A DNA stretch of 64,000 nucleotides. It comes from Methanococcoides sp. LMO-2. Its GTDB lineage: Archaea; Halobacteriota; Methanosarcinia; Methanosarcinales; Methanosarcinaceae. The notes beneath the pieces were generated by a model. The model did not search any database, was not told the DNA's origin, and saw only the letters and a program-made list of their open reading frames with translations. A program made the translations under genes and the position numbers. The DNA lies in NCBI RefSeq assembly GCF_038432375.1, contig NZ_JBCAUS010000007.1, positions 248,001 to 312,000 on the forward strand. Direction: 5' to 3'. Numbering within the stretch: position 1 is the first letter of the stretch; every line of letters begins with the position of its first letter. Positions 1 to 9,537 of the stretch are shown here, one piece after another.

Positions 1-1
1 A

Positions 2-412
2 TACCAAGCAACTGCTCACCAAAGATTTGGTTACTCAAGCCATTATTTAACTGATCCAGGCATTCCTTTCCACAGTACGGGTGTGGTATATCAAGGTGTT
101 GATACTGTTTGGAATGGTTATGAGAATTCATACCATTACAACTATGAGAATTATGTGAGCGGCAATTGGACTTCAGGATATGATTTCCAGTATTATGTGA
201 GAAACAACTATCAATCCAATACAGTGACTGATCCACAAACTGCAGTCGAAGATAATGCTGAACACAGTAGTCAGTATTTTGACTATATATGGACTGAAAT
301 GTACAACGACCCTCAGAACTTTGGAAGCGATATGTATGTAGCCTATTATACTGCTCAGTGCGTTCAGGAGACTGCAAAATACACGCATGGGTTATATGAC
401 TACATAATGTGA
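2..412 (+). CDS. Hypothetical protein, C-terminal part (start lies upstream of the window)
   Basis: The reading frame is open from the first bases of the window to the TGA at 410-412, so only the C-terminal 136 residues are present. The fragment is very rich in Tyr, Asn and aromatic residues (for example YHYNYENYVSG) and has no membrane segment, which resembles an extracytoplasmic or secreted protein. I do not recognise a family. The next gene starts 11 bases after the stop and its likely ribosome binding site (GTGAGGT) overlaps this stop codon, so the two are probably cotranscribed. Confidence 0.6.
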   Translation, partial: YQATAHQRFGYSSHYLTDPGIPFHSTGVVYQGVDTVWNGYENSYHYNYENYVSGNWTSGYDFQYYVRNNYQSNTVTDPQTAVEDNAEHSSQYFDYIWTEMYNDPQNFGSDMYVAYYTAQCVQETAKYTHGLYDYIM

Positions 413-423
413 GGTAATCTTGG

Positions 424-1011
424 ATGAGAAGTGAAATTAAGAAGGTGCCTTGGGAGGCATCTCTTTTCTTTATTGGATGGATTTGGCTAGGATGGTCAAT
501 GTTCGGAATGACTTTAGCCAACATGTACTTGTCTGATCCCATTTTAGATATTTATCACCTAGTCATACGCGTTATTTACTTGCTTCCATTGTTTGTTATT
601 GGATTTAAAGTATTTAAAAGTAGAAACATTATGGGTCTGCCGTTGATTATCTGTTCTGGAATAATTGGAATTTGGGCAATCGACCTGCACATGAAGATAA
701 ATCTGGGATTTGACTATTTCGGACAGGTCAGCGAGATACTACAGATGGCATTATTGCTAGTGTTGCTAGTAGCCGTACCGGTAAGTTTCTACATTTATGC
801 TCGTTCTGTCGGATGTGATTACACTAGAAATTTAAAGATTATTTTGTTTTTTTCTGCAGTAAACGGTATAGTGCTTGTTTACAATGGGCTATTTGGAACA
901 TTTGGTATTAATAGTGAACTCGTTGGAATTCAGATGTTCTTTTTCTTGTTAGTGTTAGGACCGGTATTAGGGGGGTTGTATATCTGGGAAGTTATGCAGA
1001 GGGATAACTGA
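424..1011 (+). CDS. Six-helix membrane protein of unknown function
   Basis: The 195-residue product has about six hydrophobic segments (near residues 14-35, 43-63, 70-87, 105-126, 138-158 and 165-187) and almost no soluble domain. Its N-terminus, with a Lys-Lys-x-Pro-x-Glu-Ala pattern running into LFF and IWL, is matched by the N-terminus of the gene at 1250, so the two look like diverged paralogues. A GTGAGGT ribosome binding site lies about 10 bases upstream. No family is recognised; a role linked to the upstream secreted protein is only inference. Confidence 0.65.
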   Translation: MRSEIKKVPWEASLFFIGWIWLGWSMFGMTLANMYLSDPILDIYHLVIRVIYLLPLFVIGFKVFKSRNIMGLPLIICSGIIGIWAIDLHMKINLGFDYFGQVSEILQMALLLVLLVAVPVSFYIYARSVGCDYTRNLKIILFFSAVNGIVLVYNGLFGTFGINSELVGIQMFFFLLVLGPVLGGLYIWEVMQRDN

Positions 1012-1146
1012 ATAATAATCAAATTGGAAACTTAACCTCTAATAAAATACAATGCTAATAATCAGGACCTTAAGATCCACACCGGGCTTGGTGCACTGGA
1101 TGGGATCACGGTGCATCAATTGTTTTTGATATGAACAAACACAAAT

Positions 1147-1160
1147 TAAAATATTTAAAA
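1147..1160 (+). promoter_or_regulatory. Putative archaeal TATA box for the membrane protein gene at 1250
   Basis: The AT-rich motif AAATATTTAAAAG resembles an archaeal box A and lies about 90 bases before the start codon. The 238-base gap it sits in holds no other supported gene. Confidence 0.35.
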
Positions 1161-1249
1161 GTGGATTAGGTGTCCTGATCAAAATTCATCTCTTAGTTCT
1201 AGTAACCATGGGCTTTATGGATTATATCTTGTAAGATTCGGAGATTTGT

Positions 1250-2555
1250 ATGAGTTTGTTTAGTGAATTCGTGTCGAAAGCTAAGAAGAAGATGCCTTTA
1301 GAGGCTCTTCTTTTCTTTTTGTATCATATTTGGCTTTCTGTTATAGGTTTAACGATGATTGTCGTGATTGGAACAGGAATCCAGTATGGACTACATACAT
1401 ATACATTAGTAGTGACGCTAGGATTATTTGTTCTGTTTTTTGTGCCGATCGCCGCCATTGGGCAGAACATTGTAAAAAACATGAAGGATGTTAGGAGGGT
1501 TTGGTGCGGTATACCTTTGCTAATTGTTGGTATAATTCAAACTGTGGCAGCTATAATTGGACACGCTAAAGTCATGGTCTATGAGACTCATCCTGATTCG
1601 TTGATATATGCCTTGATGTCCCCCATCCAGAGATTTGCACAAATTGCAATTGATCCTATAATTGAGGATATATTCTACATGGGCTTCCCGTATAATCAGC
1701 TGCCTCTGATTATATTCTATATTATCCTTCTTCCTCTCAGTCTGTTTATTTACTTGCTGCCTTCCATAGGCTATGATAGGATGAGGATTACAAAAGAGAT
1801 GAAACTAATTGCCCTATTACCATTTCTTTGTATTGCTATCCCAGTAATTATACAGACAATTCGGATGAGTTTAGGATTGATCGATGAAATTATGATCAAA
1901 TTTTTCTGGGTTGAGATATCCTCAAATATTATCCGAATTGGCTTCCTGTTAATGCCTGTCCTCGGCATCTTGTATATTAAACATTACAATAAGATGAGCA
2001 GAGTTTTATGGAAGAATCCTAAGATCAGTGCAATTCTAAACTTCAAGAGGTTAGTATGCAAAGAAAAAAATCCGGTTAAAGTAGCACTTGTTCTCATCTT
2101 GGGTATGGTCATATTGTTGGCTGCGGTAGTCGCAGTTATAAACATTACAACAAACCCTTGGTTTGACGATGCAAAAATGACAATTCACAATCATGATAGT
2201 ATTGGACATAACATTAAACTCGAGATTATTGATAGAAGTGGAGACCTGCTTCACAACGAGTAGTATTATGCCCAACCAAACATACTGAAGACATACCATT
2301 ATCCGTGCCGGAAATAGGAGACTATACATATAATATATCATCAGACGATCGATTTGTTGAGAGTAGAAAAGTTACAGTTGATGTTGTTAGTGAACGATTG
2401 ATATTTACAATCACAAATGAGTCGTATTATATAAAAATTGAAGAACTTTCATGATTCCAATTCTACATGGATTTGGGGTTCCCAAATATAAATATCAAGC
2501 GTTCACGAAAGAGAAGGGAGTCAGTGGAGAAATATTGGTCCTGAAAAAAGAGTAA
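1250..2555 (+). pseudogene. Membrane protein with extracytoplasmic C-terminal domain, frameshifted near its 3' end
   Basis: The first frame runs 337 residues to the TAG at 2261-2263 and encodes about seven membrane segments, the last near residues 278-300, then the start of an outside domain (NITTNPWFDD onward). Coherent coding sequence continues in other frames. The -1 frame from about 2258 encodes a beta-rich stretch (VPEIGDYTYNISSDDRF) to a TGA at 2452-2454. A further -1 frame encodes IPILHGFGVPKYKYQ and ends at a TAA at 2553-2555. The parts read as one beta-sandwich domain broken twice. The N-terminus resembles that of the gene at 424. The protein may still be made in truncated form, or the shifts may be sequencing errors. 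Confidence 0.55.
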
Positions 2556-2594
2556 TGCGGAGAGAGGGAATCCACACTACCCTTTTAAAATGTA

Positions 2595-2933
2595 TCATTC
2601 CGAGAAAGCAAGGTATCCCGGAACTACAAGGTTTACCACCGGTACGATCATCAGGACGCCTATCCATTTTGATCTGCCAAGGTTGCCTGCCATTTCACCC
2701 CAGATGTACATCAATACAAGGACGTTGACGTATGGGATCAGCATGCCAAGGAAATACCACAGGGACTTCCTTGCAACCCTGCACATGAGTACAACGTTAA
2801 GGAGAGGTAACCATGCTATCCAGCTATTCTCCGTATTGGTTTTTATTGCGATCCTTTGCAACGAATAGGAATAGTATACATATAGTCCAAAAACTAACAC
2901 AATAAAAATTAAAATCAAAGTTTCATCAAACAT
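2595..2933 (-). CDS. Small membrane protein, DUF5684-like
   Basis: The 112-residue product has an N-terminal hydrophobic helix (about residues 5-25) followed by a region with a Trp-Ile-Ala-Trp-Leu-Pro-Leu-Leu-Asn motif, two further hydrophobic segments and a conserved-looking Lys-Trp-Ile-Gly-Val block. This layout matches what I remember of the DUF5684 family of small archaeal and bacterial membrane proteins of unknown function. It is preceded by a 340-base gap without a supported gene. The opposite-strand frame across it lacks these features and was discarded. Confidence 0.65.
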   Translation of the reverse strand: MFDETLILIFIVLVFGLYVYYSYSLQRIAIKTNTENSWIAWLPLLNVVLMCRVARKSLWYFLGMLIPYVNVLVLMYIWGEMAGNLGRSKWIGVLMIVPVVNLVVPGYLAFSE

Positions 2934-3273
2934 TTATTATCAGTCCATTACTTATCTTGCAAATATCTCAAATATGCTCACAAAAATATCCAGGATCATC
3001 CTCAAAAATTCAGCAGTAGCAGTACTAATTCCCTTCATTCAATTTCCTCAGCTTCTTGTGAGTCATAGATTGTATTCACAATATAGATGCATCGGTCTAT
3101 TTTTCGACATGTTGAATACATTCCAACTGTATATAAATTTTAGCTCCGATGTACAACGCTTTCAATGTGTCCTCAATAAAAACAGTAGCACTTGTAATAT
3201 TCAAAAAAAGAGAAAAGAAAGCATCAGGAAGATGAACTTCATCCTTCTGCTTTGAAAGAAAATAAGGAAAGGA
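2934..3273. other. Intergenic region, no gene seen; weak hairpin downstream of the macroglobulin gene
   Basis: A 93-codon frame on the plus strand has no ribosome binding site and no recognisable protein pattern. Near 3228-3250 GATGAA and TTCATC can pair as a short hairpin just downstream (on the minus strand) of the macroglobulin stop codon. It could act as a transcript end. Nothing else is supported. Confidence 0.4.
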
Positions 3274-6200
3274 TCATGTCACATTGATGTCCATTCCTTT
3301 TGCCTCTGCCTTCACATCCGGATTGTAGTAAGAGTAGGCACTGCTCTCCTGTACCATTGCCTTGACCGGGAACATGGCCCTCATCTGCATTGAGAACTCA
3401 ATTTCCTCACCGGCCATCATCTCATCGATATAGAGCACGACCTTGCGGCCTGCGATCTCATACCTCGTGATGGTGCCATCCTCCTTGAGCTCCTCAAGGC
3501 TTGCAGATACCGGTGTGAAACCAGTAGGCACCGCAATATCCACTATCATCATACCACTGGACTCGACAACACCACGGATTCCCGGCATTCCATTGTACTT
3601 CAGGCGCACATCGACGTTCACAATGTCATCCACAGCAACATCGGTGGAATCGTATTCAACATCCAGCTCGATCTCCTCATGCTCAATGATCTCCGGAAGG
3701 ATCACATTGAACTTCCTCACAAGCTGGTAGTTGAGCTCACCGCTTCCCTCGAGGGTCATGTTGACACTTTCCACACCCTCCGGAACCTCGATGATGTTGA
3801 CCACATCGTAGTTCTCGGATGTGACCCTGAGGCTCTTGAGTTCCTCTCCATCTCCGGTCACGGTAATGGTAGCATCCACATCCCTTCCTGCAGTTGCTGC
3901 AGCAGTCATCAGTGCCCTGAAAGCCATGACGGTATCCTGGGTGCTTGAGAAACCTCCGTTGGAATTACGCTGTGCTGCGATCCATTTGAGGGATGAGCTT
4001 GCTGCAGGGTCATTGACCTCTATCAGGGCAAGGGTTGCATAGGCTGTGGTCTCAACGTTCTTGCTTGAGACAGGATAGATTCCATAGCCTCCGTACTCGT
4101 AGGGTTCCGGAACCACGTCATCATAACCCCAGTACATGCCATTCTCATCTTCCTTTGCCATTGCAAGCAGTTTTTCTCTTGCCTCTTCTGCCCTCTCGCT
4201 CTCAAGCTTTTCAAGGGCAAGCGTTCCAATTGCAAGAGTGTATGGGTCATCCTGAGCATCCAGGTTGTCCTCAAGATATGTGAGGGCACTATCCATGACC
4301 TCATCAGTGGCATAGCCGTACTCATCCAGTGCAAGTGTGACGTATGCTGTCAGGGCATAGGTACCGCTGAGACCACCCATCATGTCCTGGTGAATAACGA
4401 ATCCCACGGATTCCCAGGAACCGTCCTCCTTCTGGTGTGAGATGATCCAGTCCGCTGCTTCACTGAGAATGTTCTCGTCAATGGTGGTGACATCCCTGGC
4501 ACCGCTGAACTGTGAAAGCACGAACGCCGTCAGCCAAAGACTGCCTTCGGGGTCGCTTTCACCGAATGCGGAGAAGGCACCGTCAGAATGCCTGAAGGTC
4601 AGCTCCCTCTGGTAACCGGTGATTATGTATGTCTGTGCCTTGGCCTCGATCTCCGGGTTCTGCTGTCCGGTAGCCTTGAGGTACCTCAGCACTTCCACAT
4701 CGGTTGAGAATAGCATCATGTTCTGCTCACCACAGCCGTATGGCATGCCCAGAAGGTCATCCACACCTGTGATGGTCTGTGCCACAATGCTTGGTGTAAA
4801 GCTCACCAGCACCTTTTCGGAATCCGGAACGATGTCCTCAGGCAACGTGGTATCCAGTTCAACGGAACCCTCCTTGAGGATGCCATTGTCCACGATCTCC
4901 CTTGTGACACCTTCAGCCTCGACGATCACTGTCTTGCGAACAGCATCGGCCTTCTCTGTGGTCTGTCCTGTCAGCTCCACCTCCTGGACACCTACTTCCG
5001 TGGGCCTGATGGTAAAGCTTGCATGGGTCACACTGTTGGCGTCCACACTGACCTTTACAACATCCTCGCCCACCAGATCGAACCAGTCCGCACCGGAAAG
5101 TGTCAGCTGTACGTCCTGAGGTTTGTCAAGATAGTTGTAGACCTGCACCTGTACAGGGAACTCTTCCCCGCGGATCACCGCATACGGAAGGTCAGGATCT
5201 ATGAAGAAATCCTGGAACACTGTCAGGCCTGCTTCGGAAATTCCAATACCCTCCTGACTGGAGGACACTGCATGCAGCCTCCAGGTGGTGATGGAATCCG
5301 GTGCGTTCAGGTCAAGGGATGCCAGTCCGTCTTCATCCGTCATGATATCAGGCATCCAGATCCACGTCTCAGGGAAGAACTGCCTTACCCTTTCCGGCTC
5401 TGCAAGTGGAGTTCCTGCATCTGAATCAGTTGGTTCCATGGGAGCTGCTGCAGGAGCTTCCATCATAGCTTCTTCCTCGACCATTTCCATGTCGTCCATT
5501 GCGAACATGCGGTCGACAAAACCACCCTCAGCAACTTCGGTCTGACCCTTTGGAACATCAAGGCCACCGGATGCTAGGACGATCAGTCCTGCATCATCAA
5601 TCACATCACCTGCAGTCTCCTGATACCAGTAATAATTTGGATGAGCTTCCACCTGCGGTTCCATGAACCTGAGCTCAAGCTCATCGAAGACCTGCTTCAG
5701 GTTGAGCCTGCCCTCGCTCAGTGCATAGACAGATTCATCGACTATGGAAAGACCGATCATGGACTGAGTGCCTGCATCCAGCTCCACTGAGACATTGTCT
5801 CCGGGAGCCACGGTTTCCTTATCGAATCCAGAAGACAGGTCCACCTGAGTGCTGAACTGCACATCGAATGGCAGGCTGTCGGCGGAAACCTCATTGTTCG
5901 GGTTGATCATGTAGGCGACCACTTTTGCAGTGGGGCTCATCTGTGGAGTGACAGGAATACTGATCTGTGCCTCATCGCTGGTAGCAGAATAAACGGTCCT
6001 GCCGTTTGCGAACACATCGTAGAAAACCGTTCCCTTGTTGGTGGAATATACCTTGAAGACGATGTTCTCTCCAACCTCAGGCGTGCCCTCGCTTACCTGG
6101 CTCAGATGCAGGAAGCTCGCACTCGGGGAGTACACGGAATTCAGGTGATCGGAAACATCGACGCCTTCTGAGCTGACAGAGATATCCATCTCCAGAGCAT

Positions 6201-7485
6201 CCTCTGGTACTTCCAGTGTCACAAGAGCGACACCGTTCTCAGTGCTGACGATCTGCTTCTGCTCGTCCCAATCATAGTTATCGTCAAGGAAGCTCACAAC
6301 AAGACTTACGTCCTTCTCAAGTGGTTCCCCTCCGGGATCCTTTGTGACTATTAGTACCTGAAGAGGCATTCCCGGCTTGATGGAATCGGACTCAGGGATC
6401 ATCTGGAGAACCAGCGGTGACTGTGCGATGGTCAGCAGTTCGGTGGTCTCCTCACTGTGCCCACCGGTGTCTGTTACTGTGACATTGAGCATGACACTGC
6501 CCTGTCCGGCGGCTCCATAGGTACCTGCAACGTACTCTGTGGGTGGAAGCTCGAACTCAACTGAACCCTCCTCAAGTGAGCCGCTGAAGGTGGCATATTC
6601 CTCCCAGACACCCACATATTTCATGGCCTCGATCTCAACTTCACCCTCAACATCCTTTCCGAAGAAATACTGTGCAGAGACCGTACCTGTAATCGGGTCA
6701 TCCACAAGGAACCAGCTCTTCTCGGTGGAAGCTTCCACATCGAACTTCGGAAGCACATATTTCTCCACCCTGATGTCCACCTGTGACATGGATGAGCCTG
6801 AAGTTGCCTTTACCTTCCAGGTACCAAGGTTCAGCTCGGAAGCCAGCGGCAGATCAAAATATGCAACACCGTATTCGTTGGTGGTAAGATCATCCTTGAA
6901 CACCTTCACACCCTTGGCATCCGATATCTCCACGGTGGTGTTCTGGACCACAGGCACAAGGTTGTTGTTCAAGGAAAGAAGACGCACATGGATGGTCTGC
7001 CCGGGCTTGTAGATCGGCTTATCGGTCTCTATGAAGATAGGATTGTTCTGCACCACCTGTATGGTCGTCTCGAAACCGGATTCAGCACCCACCGGGGTTG
7101 CAGTAAGCGTGTAACTGCCTTCCTCGACCTCCGGGACATCGAACTTCGCAACCGAGTTACCGGAATCGGAAGTAGCGGCCTTTACCAGCGGCACCACTTC
7201 GCCTGAAGCACTTGTAAGCGTGTACTCAACACAACGGCTCACAGGCGCATCACCAAGGAAGGACGACATGGTCACAGAGCTTTCACCGCCTGAGAAGAAT
7301 GCCTTCGGGACAAGTATCAGGTACTCATCCTCTGAGGAATAGGTACCTCCTTCTTCACAGGACAAAGCCTCGTTGGCTGGTGGATAATCCACATCCTCAT
7401 CCTGACCTATACAGCCCGCCATCACAATACATGACAGCAGGAACAATACGATGAATGATTTTTGCACAATTCCAAAGGGTCTCAT
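3274..7485 (-). CDS. Alpha-2-macroglobulin family lipoprotein with intact thioester motif
   Basis: The 1403-residue protein begins with a lipoprotein signal (hydrophobic residues 10-24 and lipobox VMAGC with Cys25), so it should be exported and anchored to the outer face of the membrane. Macroglobulin-type beta domains fill the N-terminal half (for example FIETDKPIYKPGQTIHVRLL near residue 150). A bait-like acidic and Met/Ala-rich stretch lies near residues 670-695. The thioester motif PYGCGEQN has Cys918 and Gln921 and is followed by an alpha/alpha-barrel (TED) region and a receptor-binding-like C-terminal domain. Family members trap proteases by covalent linkage, and the intact CGEQ suggests an active trap. 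A GGGAGTG ribosome binding site precedes the ATG. No penicillin-binding-protein partner gene is adjacent, unlike many bacterial cases. Confidence 0.9.
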   Translation of the reverse strand: MRPFGIVQKSFIVLFLLSCIVMAGCIGQDEDVDYPPANEALSCEEGGTYSSEDEYLILVPKAFFSGGESSVTMSSFLGDAPVSRCVEYTLTSASGEVVPLVKAATSDSGNSVAKFDVPEVEEGSYTLTATPVGAESGFETTIQVVQNNPIFIETDKPIYKPGQTIHVRLLSLNNNLVPVVQNTTVEISDAKGVKVFKDDLTTNEYGVAYFDLPLASELNLGTWKVKATSGSSMSQVDIRVEKYVLPKFDVEASTEKSWFLVDDPITGTVSAQYFFGKDVEGEVEIEAMKYVGVWEEYATFSGSLEEGSVEFELPPTEYVAGTYGAAGQGSVMLNVTVTDTGGHSEETTELLTIAQSPLVLQMIPESDSIKPGMPLQVLIVTKDPGGEPLEKDVSLVVSFLDDNYDWDEQKQIVSTENGVALVTLEVPEDALEMDISVSSEGVDVSDHLNSVYSPSASFLHLSQVSEGTPEVGENIVFKVYSTNKGTVFYDVFANGRTVYSATSDEAQISIPVTPQMSPTAKVVAYMINPNNEVSADSLPFDVQFSTQVDLSSGFDKETVAPGDNVSVELDAGTQSMIGLSIVDESVYALSEGRLNLKQVFDELELRFMEPQVEAHPNYYWYQETAGDVIDDAGLIVLASGGLDVPKGQTEVAEGGFVDRMFAMDDMEMVEEEAMMEAPAAAPMEPTDSDAGTPLAEPERVRQFFPETWIWMPDIMTDEDGLASLDLNAPDSITTWRLHAVSSSQEGIGISEAGLTVFQDFFIDPDLPYAVIRGEEFPVQVQVYNYLDKPQDVQLTLSGADWFDLVGEDVVKVSVDANSVTHASFTIRPTEVGVQEVELTGQTTEKADAVRKTVIVEAEGVTREIVDNGILKEGSVELDTTLPEDIVPDSEKVLVSFTPSIVAQTITGVDDLLGMPYGCGEQNMMLFSTDVEVLRYLKATGQQNPEIEAKAQTYIITGYQRELTFRHSDGAFSAFGESDPEGSLWLTAFVLSQFSGARDVTTIDENILSEAADWIISHQKEDGSWESVGFVIHQDMMGGLSGTYALTAYVTLALDEYGYATDEVMDSALTYLEDNLDAQDDPYTLAIGTLALEKLESERAEEAREKLLAMAKEDENGMYWGYDDVVPEPYEYGGYGIYPVSSKNVETTAYATLALIEVNDPAASSSLKWIAAQRNSNGGFSSTQDTVMAFRALMTAAATAGRDVDATITVTGDGEELKSLRVTSENYDVVNIIEVPEGVESVNMTLEGSGELNYQLVRKFNVILPEIIEHEEIELDVEYDSTDVAVDDIVNVDVRLKYNGMPGIRGVVESSGMMIVDIAVPTGFTPVSASLEELKEDGTITRYEIAGRKVVLYIDEMMAGEEIEFSMQMRAMFPVKAMVQESSAYSYYNPDVKAEAKGMDINVT

Positions 7486-7541
7486 TTTAGCACTCCCGCA
7501 AATTAGATCATTATTATCTAAAGAGAAAATTGGAGCCTATA

Positions 7542-7581
7542 CGGTATAAACTTAGCTTAAACTTCGAAACTGTTCGAAGTT
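7542..7581 (-). promoter_or_regulatory. Promoter and palindromic operator-like site upstream of the macroglobulin gene
   Basis: Read on the minus strand, AGTTTATACC (about 7542-7551) is a good box A about 60 bases before the start codon. Just upstream of it sits a perfect inverted repeat of 9-base arms, AACTTCGAA at 7560-7568 and TTCGAAGTT at 7573-7581, separated by ACTG. The position upstream of the TATA box would suit an activator, but no regulator is known. Confidence 0.45.
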
Positions 7582-7644
7582 ATAGGAGAGATTTATGCGA
7601 AAGGATAGTAATCGAGCGCATGCTCAGTATTACTTTAAAATTAT

Positions 7645-8022
7645 ATGTACGTGAAGGATTCGAGTTCGGAGACTATGCAACAGACCACTCTCGTCGATAG
7701 TCCTGAAGTCTCAATCTGGATGGAACAGGAACCCGGTAGTTCAGGTGTCAGTGTCATCAGTCACTTTTTCCGCCACGTTCTTACTGTTTTCAGTTTCCGT
7801 AGCCTTAAATTTACAGGTAACAAAGTTGTCAGAGCCGGTCTCATTAGTGCAGCGGCTGCAAACAGGAATGTAAAACTCGTATGAGCTAGTTGGATAAATG
7901 CATTTTTTACAGAGCTTGAGCAATTTCCGGAAGTTGGTCATGATAATCAGGTTGATGCTTTGACTGGTGCTGCGTCGGTGTTGATGAGGAAGAAGTTCTC
8001 ATCTTATACTGTGGTGCAATAA
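7645..8022 (+). pseudogene. Provirus terminase large subunit, C-terminal nuclease remnant with in-frame stop
   Basis: The frame encodes SPEVSIWMEQEPGSSGVS, then SAAANRNVKLV, an in-frame TGA at 7882-7884, and then in the same frame ASWINAFFTELEQFPE followed by GHDNQVDALTGAAS, ending at the TAA at 8020-8022. The pattern (x-x-W-x-EQEPGSSG, RA...AA...NVxLV, W...F..EL..FP...HDxQVDALxGA) is that of the RNase H-like nuclease domain of tailed-virus terminase large subunits. The ATPase half is absent. The upstream sequence in another frame (REGFEFGDYATD) may be further debris after a frameshift. The gene is clearly dead. Confidence 0.8.
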
Positions 8023-8080
8023 ATTAGCATAACTATAAATATTTTTATACCTTTTTGAGATTCTGCATAGGTGTAGTAGT

Positions 8081-9496
8081 ATGGGTTTGTATGAAAGAAT
8101 TGTGTCACATTTCCCTTTCATTGGTACATCTGTCGAATCTATAAAGGTTCACATTGGAGCATTTGTTGAATCTATAAGGATTCGTTATTTTAAAAATCGT
8201 TTTGATTGGGTATTTTTCAAGGATTATTTTCTACCCTTTTTCATTATTCTTTTGGCATCATGGCTTCTCACTTATCTTGGATGGTGGAATTCTAATCTAA
8301 GTAGTGCACAGTATCTTGTAAGTGCAGTAGTTCAAGCAGAAGCCGCGATTCTTGCTATTATTGTAACATTGACACTCTATGTAGTCCAAAACGCGCAGTC
8401 ATATTCTCCACGAATAACTGAGTTCTTTATGAAAAGAGACAAGAATCCACATTTCTGGAGCATTGTTGTAATTTATTCCTTTGCTTTAATCTACGGAGTG
8501 TTTATTTTAAAAGCTCTAAAAACTTCCAATTCTGATGCCGTTTCAAATTTGCAATACAGTCTTTGGGTTGTGTGTTTGTTGGGAGTACAGGCGTTTCTGT
8601 CTTTGAAAAATTATGTTATTCAAACGTTGAATCTGTTGAAACCCACTGAGCTCATCAATCAGTTGGCGGACGACATCAAAATTGATTGTTTTTTGTATGA
8701 GTCCGATTTCCCGACAGACGTAAAACAACAAGATGTTTTGTTGTTTCAAAATGAAACAATAATGTCAATTGTCGATATAATACACACAGCGATACTTAAT
8801 CATGATACCGATATGTCTGTAAAAGGTGTGGATCAGCTTTCGGGACAGGTTATGCATGAAATTGCAATACAGAAAGATGGGAGTGGGGATTACAACAATT
8901 TATTAGCCGTCATCAACGGAGTCCTAGCAGATTTGAGCAAGCTTGCGATTAAAAAAAACAACTACATGTGTGCTTCAAAAATTGCAGAATCTACGATATC
9001 TATTGGAATTGAAGCCTATAATAAAACGGAGGATTTAAAATTCTTACGATCTCAACACGGTATTGTAGTTGAGAATGTAGCTTATGTATTAAATTCATTT
9101 GAGAATGATTATCTTGCCTCTAAAATATTATATTCGACTTCTCTTAGCTATGCAATTGTTGCTAAGAAGGATAATCGTGAACTCTCCGAATACTTTATAT
9201 CTTCTATCGAATTGGCCGGGGTATCAGCAATTGGTCATCTAAATGTGAACACCACGAAAGCAGCAATATTTTTAATTTTGCTTTTTGGTACAATATCAAA
9301 AAAGAATGATAATGCAGATATGTTCGATATCTGTGACGAGTCCGCTAAAAGAATTATTGATGCTGCTGTGAGGCATGGCCAATTTTCAATGTTAAGTGAT
9401 GTTAGCAGACACTTGTCAATCTATGATACTCAAATTCAAATAGTTGTTGAAAAACGAGACAATGGTAACTACATGTATAATGGAACAATATATTGA
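8081..9496 (+). CDS. Membrane protein with DUF2254-like N-terminal region
   Basis: The 471-residue product has four hydrophobic segments in its first 180 residues (about 48-70, 82-105, 128-150 and 158-178), then a soluble mostly helical region of about 290 residues. The stretch around residues 80-120 (VQAEAAILAIIVTLTL, then SYSPRITEFF) resembles DUF2254-type membrane proteins, whose function is unknown. Residues 17-36 contain a short internal duplication (VESIKV and VESIRI). A strong box A (ATAAATATTTTTATA, about 8034-8050) and an AGGTG ribosome binding site precede the ATG. It lies between two provirus fragments and is AT-rich. Confidence 0.6.
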   Translation: MGLYERIVSHFPFIGTSVESIKVHIGAFVESIRIRYFKNRFDWVFFKDYFLPFFIILLASWLLTYLGWWNSNLSSAQYLVSAVVQAEAAILAIIVTLTLYVVQNAQSYSPRITEFFMKRDKNPHFWSIVVIYSFALIYGVFILKALKTSNSDAVSNLQYSLWVVCLLGVQAFLSLKNYVIQTLNLLKPTELINQLADDIKIDCFLYESDFPTDVKQQDVLLFQNETIMSIVDIIHTAILNHDTDMSVKGVDQLSGQVMHEIAIQKDGSGDYNNLLAVINGVLADLSKLAIKKNNYMCASKIAESTISIGIEAYNKTEDLKFLRSQHGIVVENVAYVLNSFENDYLASKILYSTSLSYAIVAKKDNRELSEYFISSIELAGVSAIGHLNVNTTKAAIFLILLFGTISKKNDNADMFDICDESAKRIIDAAVRHGQFSMLSDVSRHLSIYDTQIQIVVEKRDNGNYMYNGTIY

Positions 9497-9537
9497 CCTC
9501 GAGCCATTGTCGTACTTGCTTTGTTAACACTGGTAAC

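Noticed and set aside
2261-2263. TAG at the end of the membrane protein frame as a pyrrolysine codon
   Set aside because: Translation past the TAG soon stops again and gives an incoherent sequence, while the -1 frame reads as a folded beta domain.
2974-3255. Plus-strand 93-codon frame
   Set aside because: It has no ribosome binding site or family features and shows a low-complexity, hydrophobic composition typical of chance frames in AT-rich DNA.
7741-7941. Minus-strand frame with four cysteines opposite the terminase remnant
   Set aside because: It lacks a ribosome binding site, and the opposite strand encodes clear terminase motifs across the same bases.
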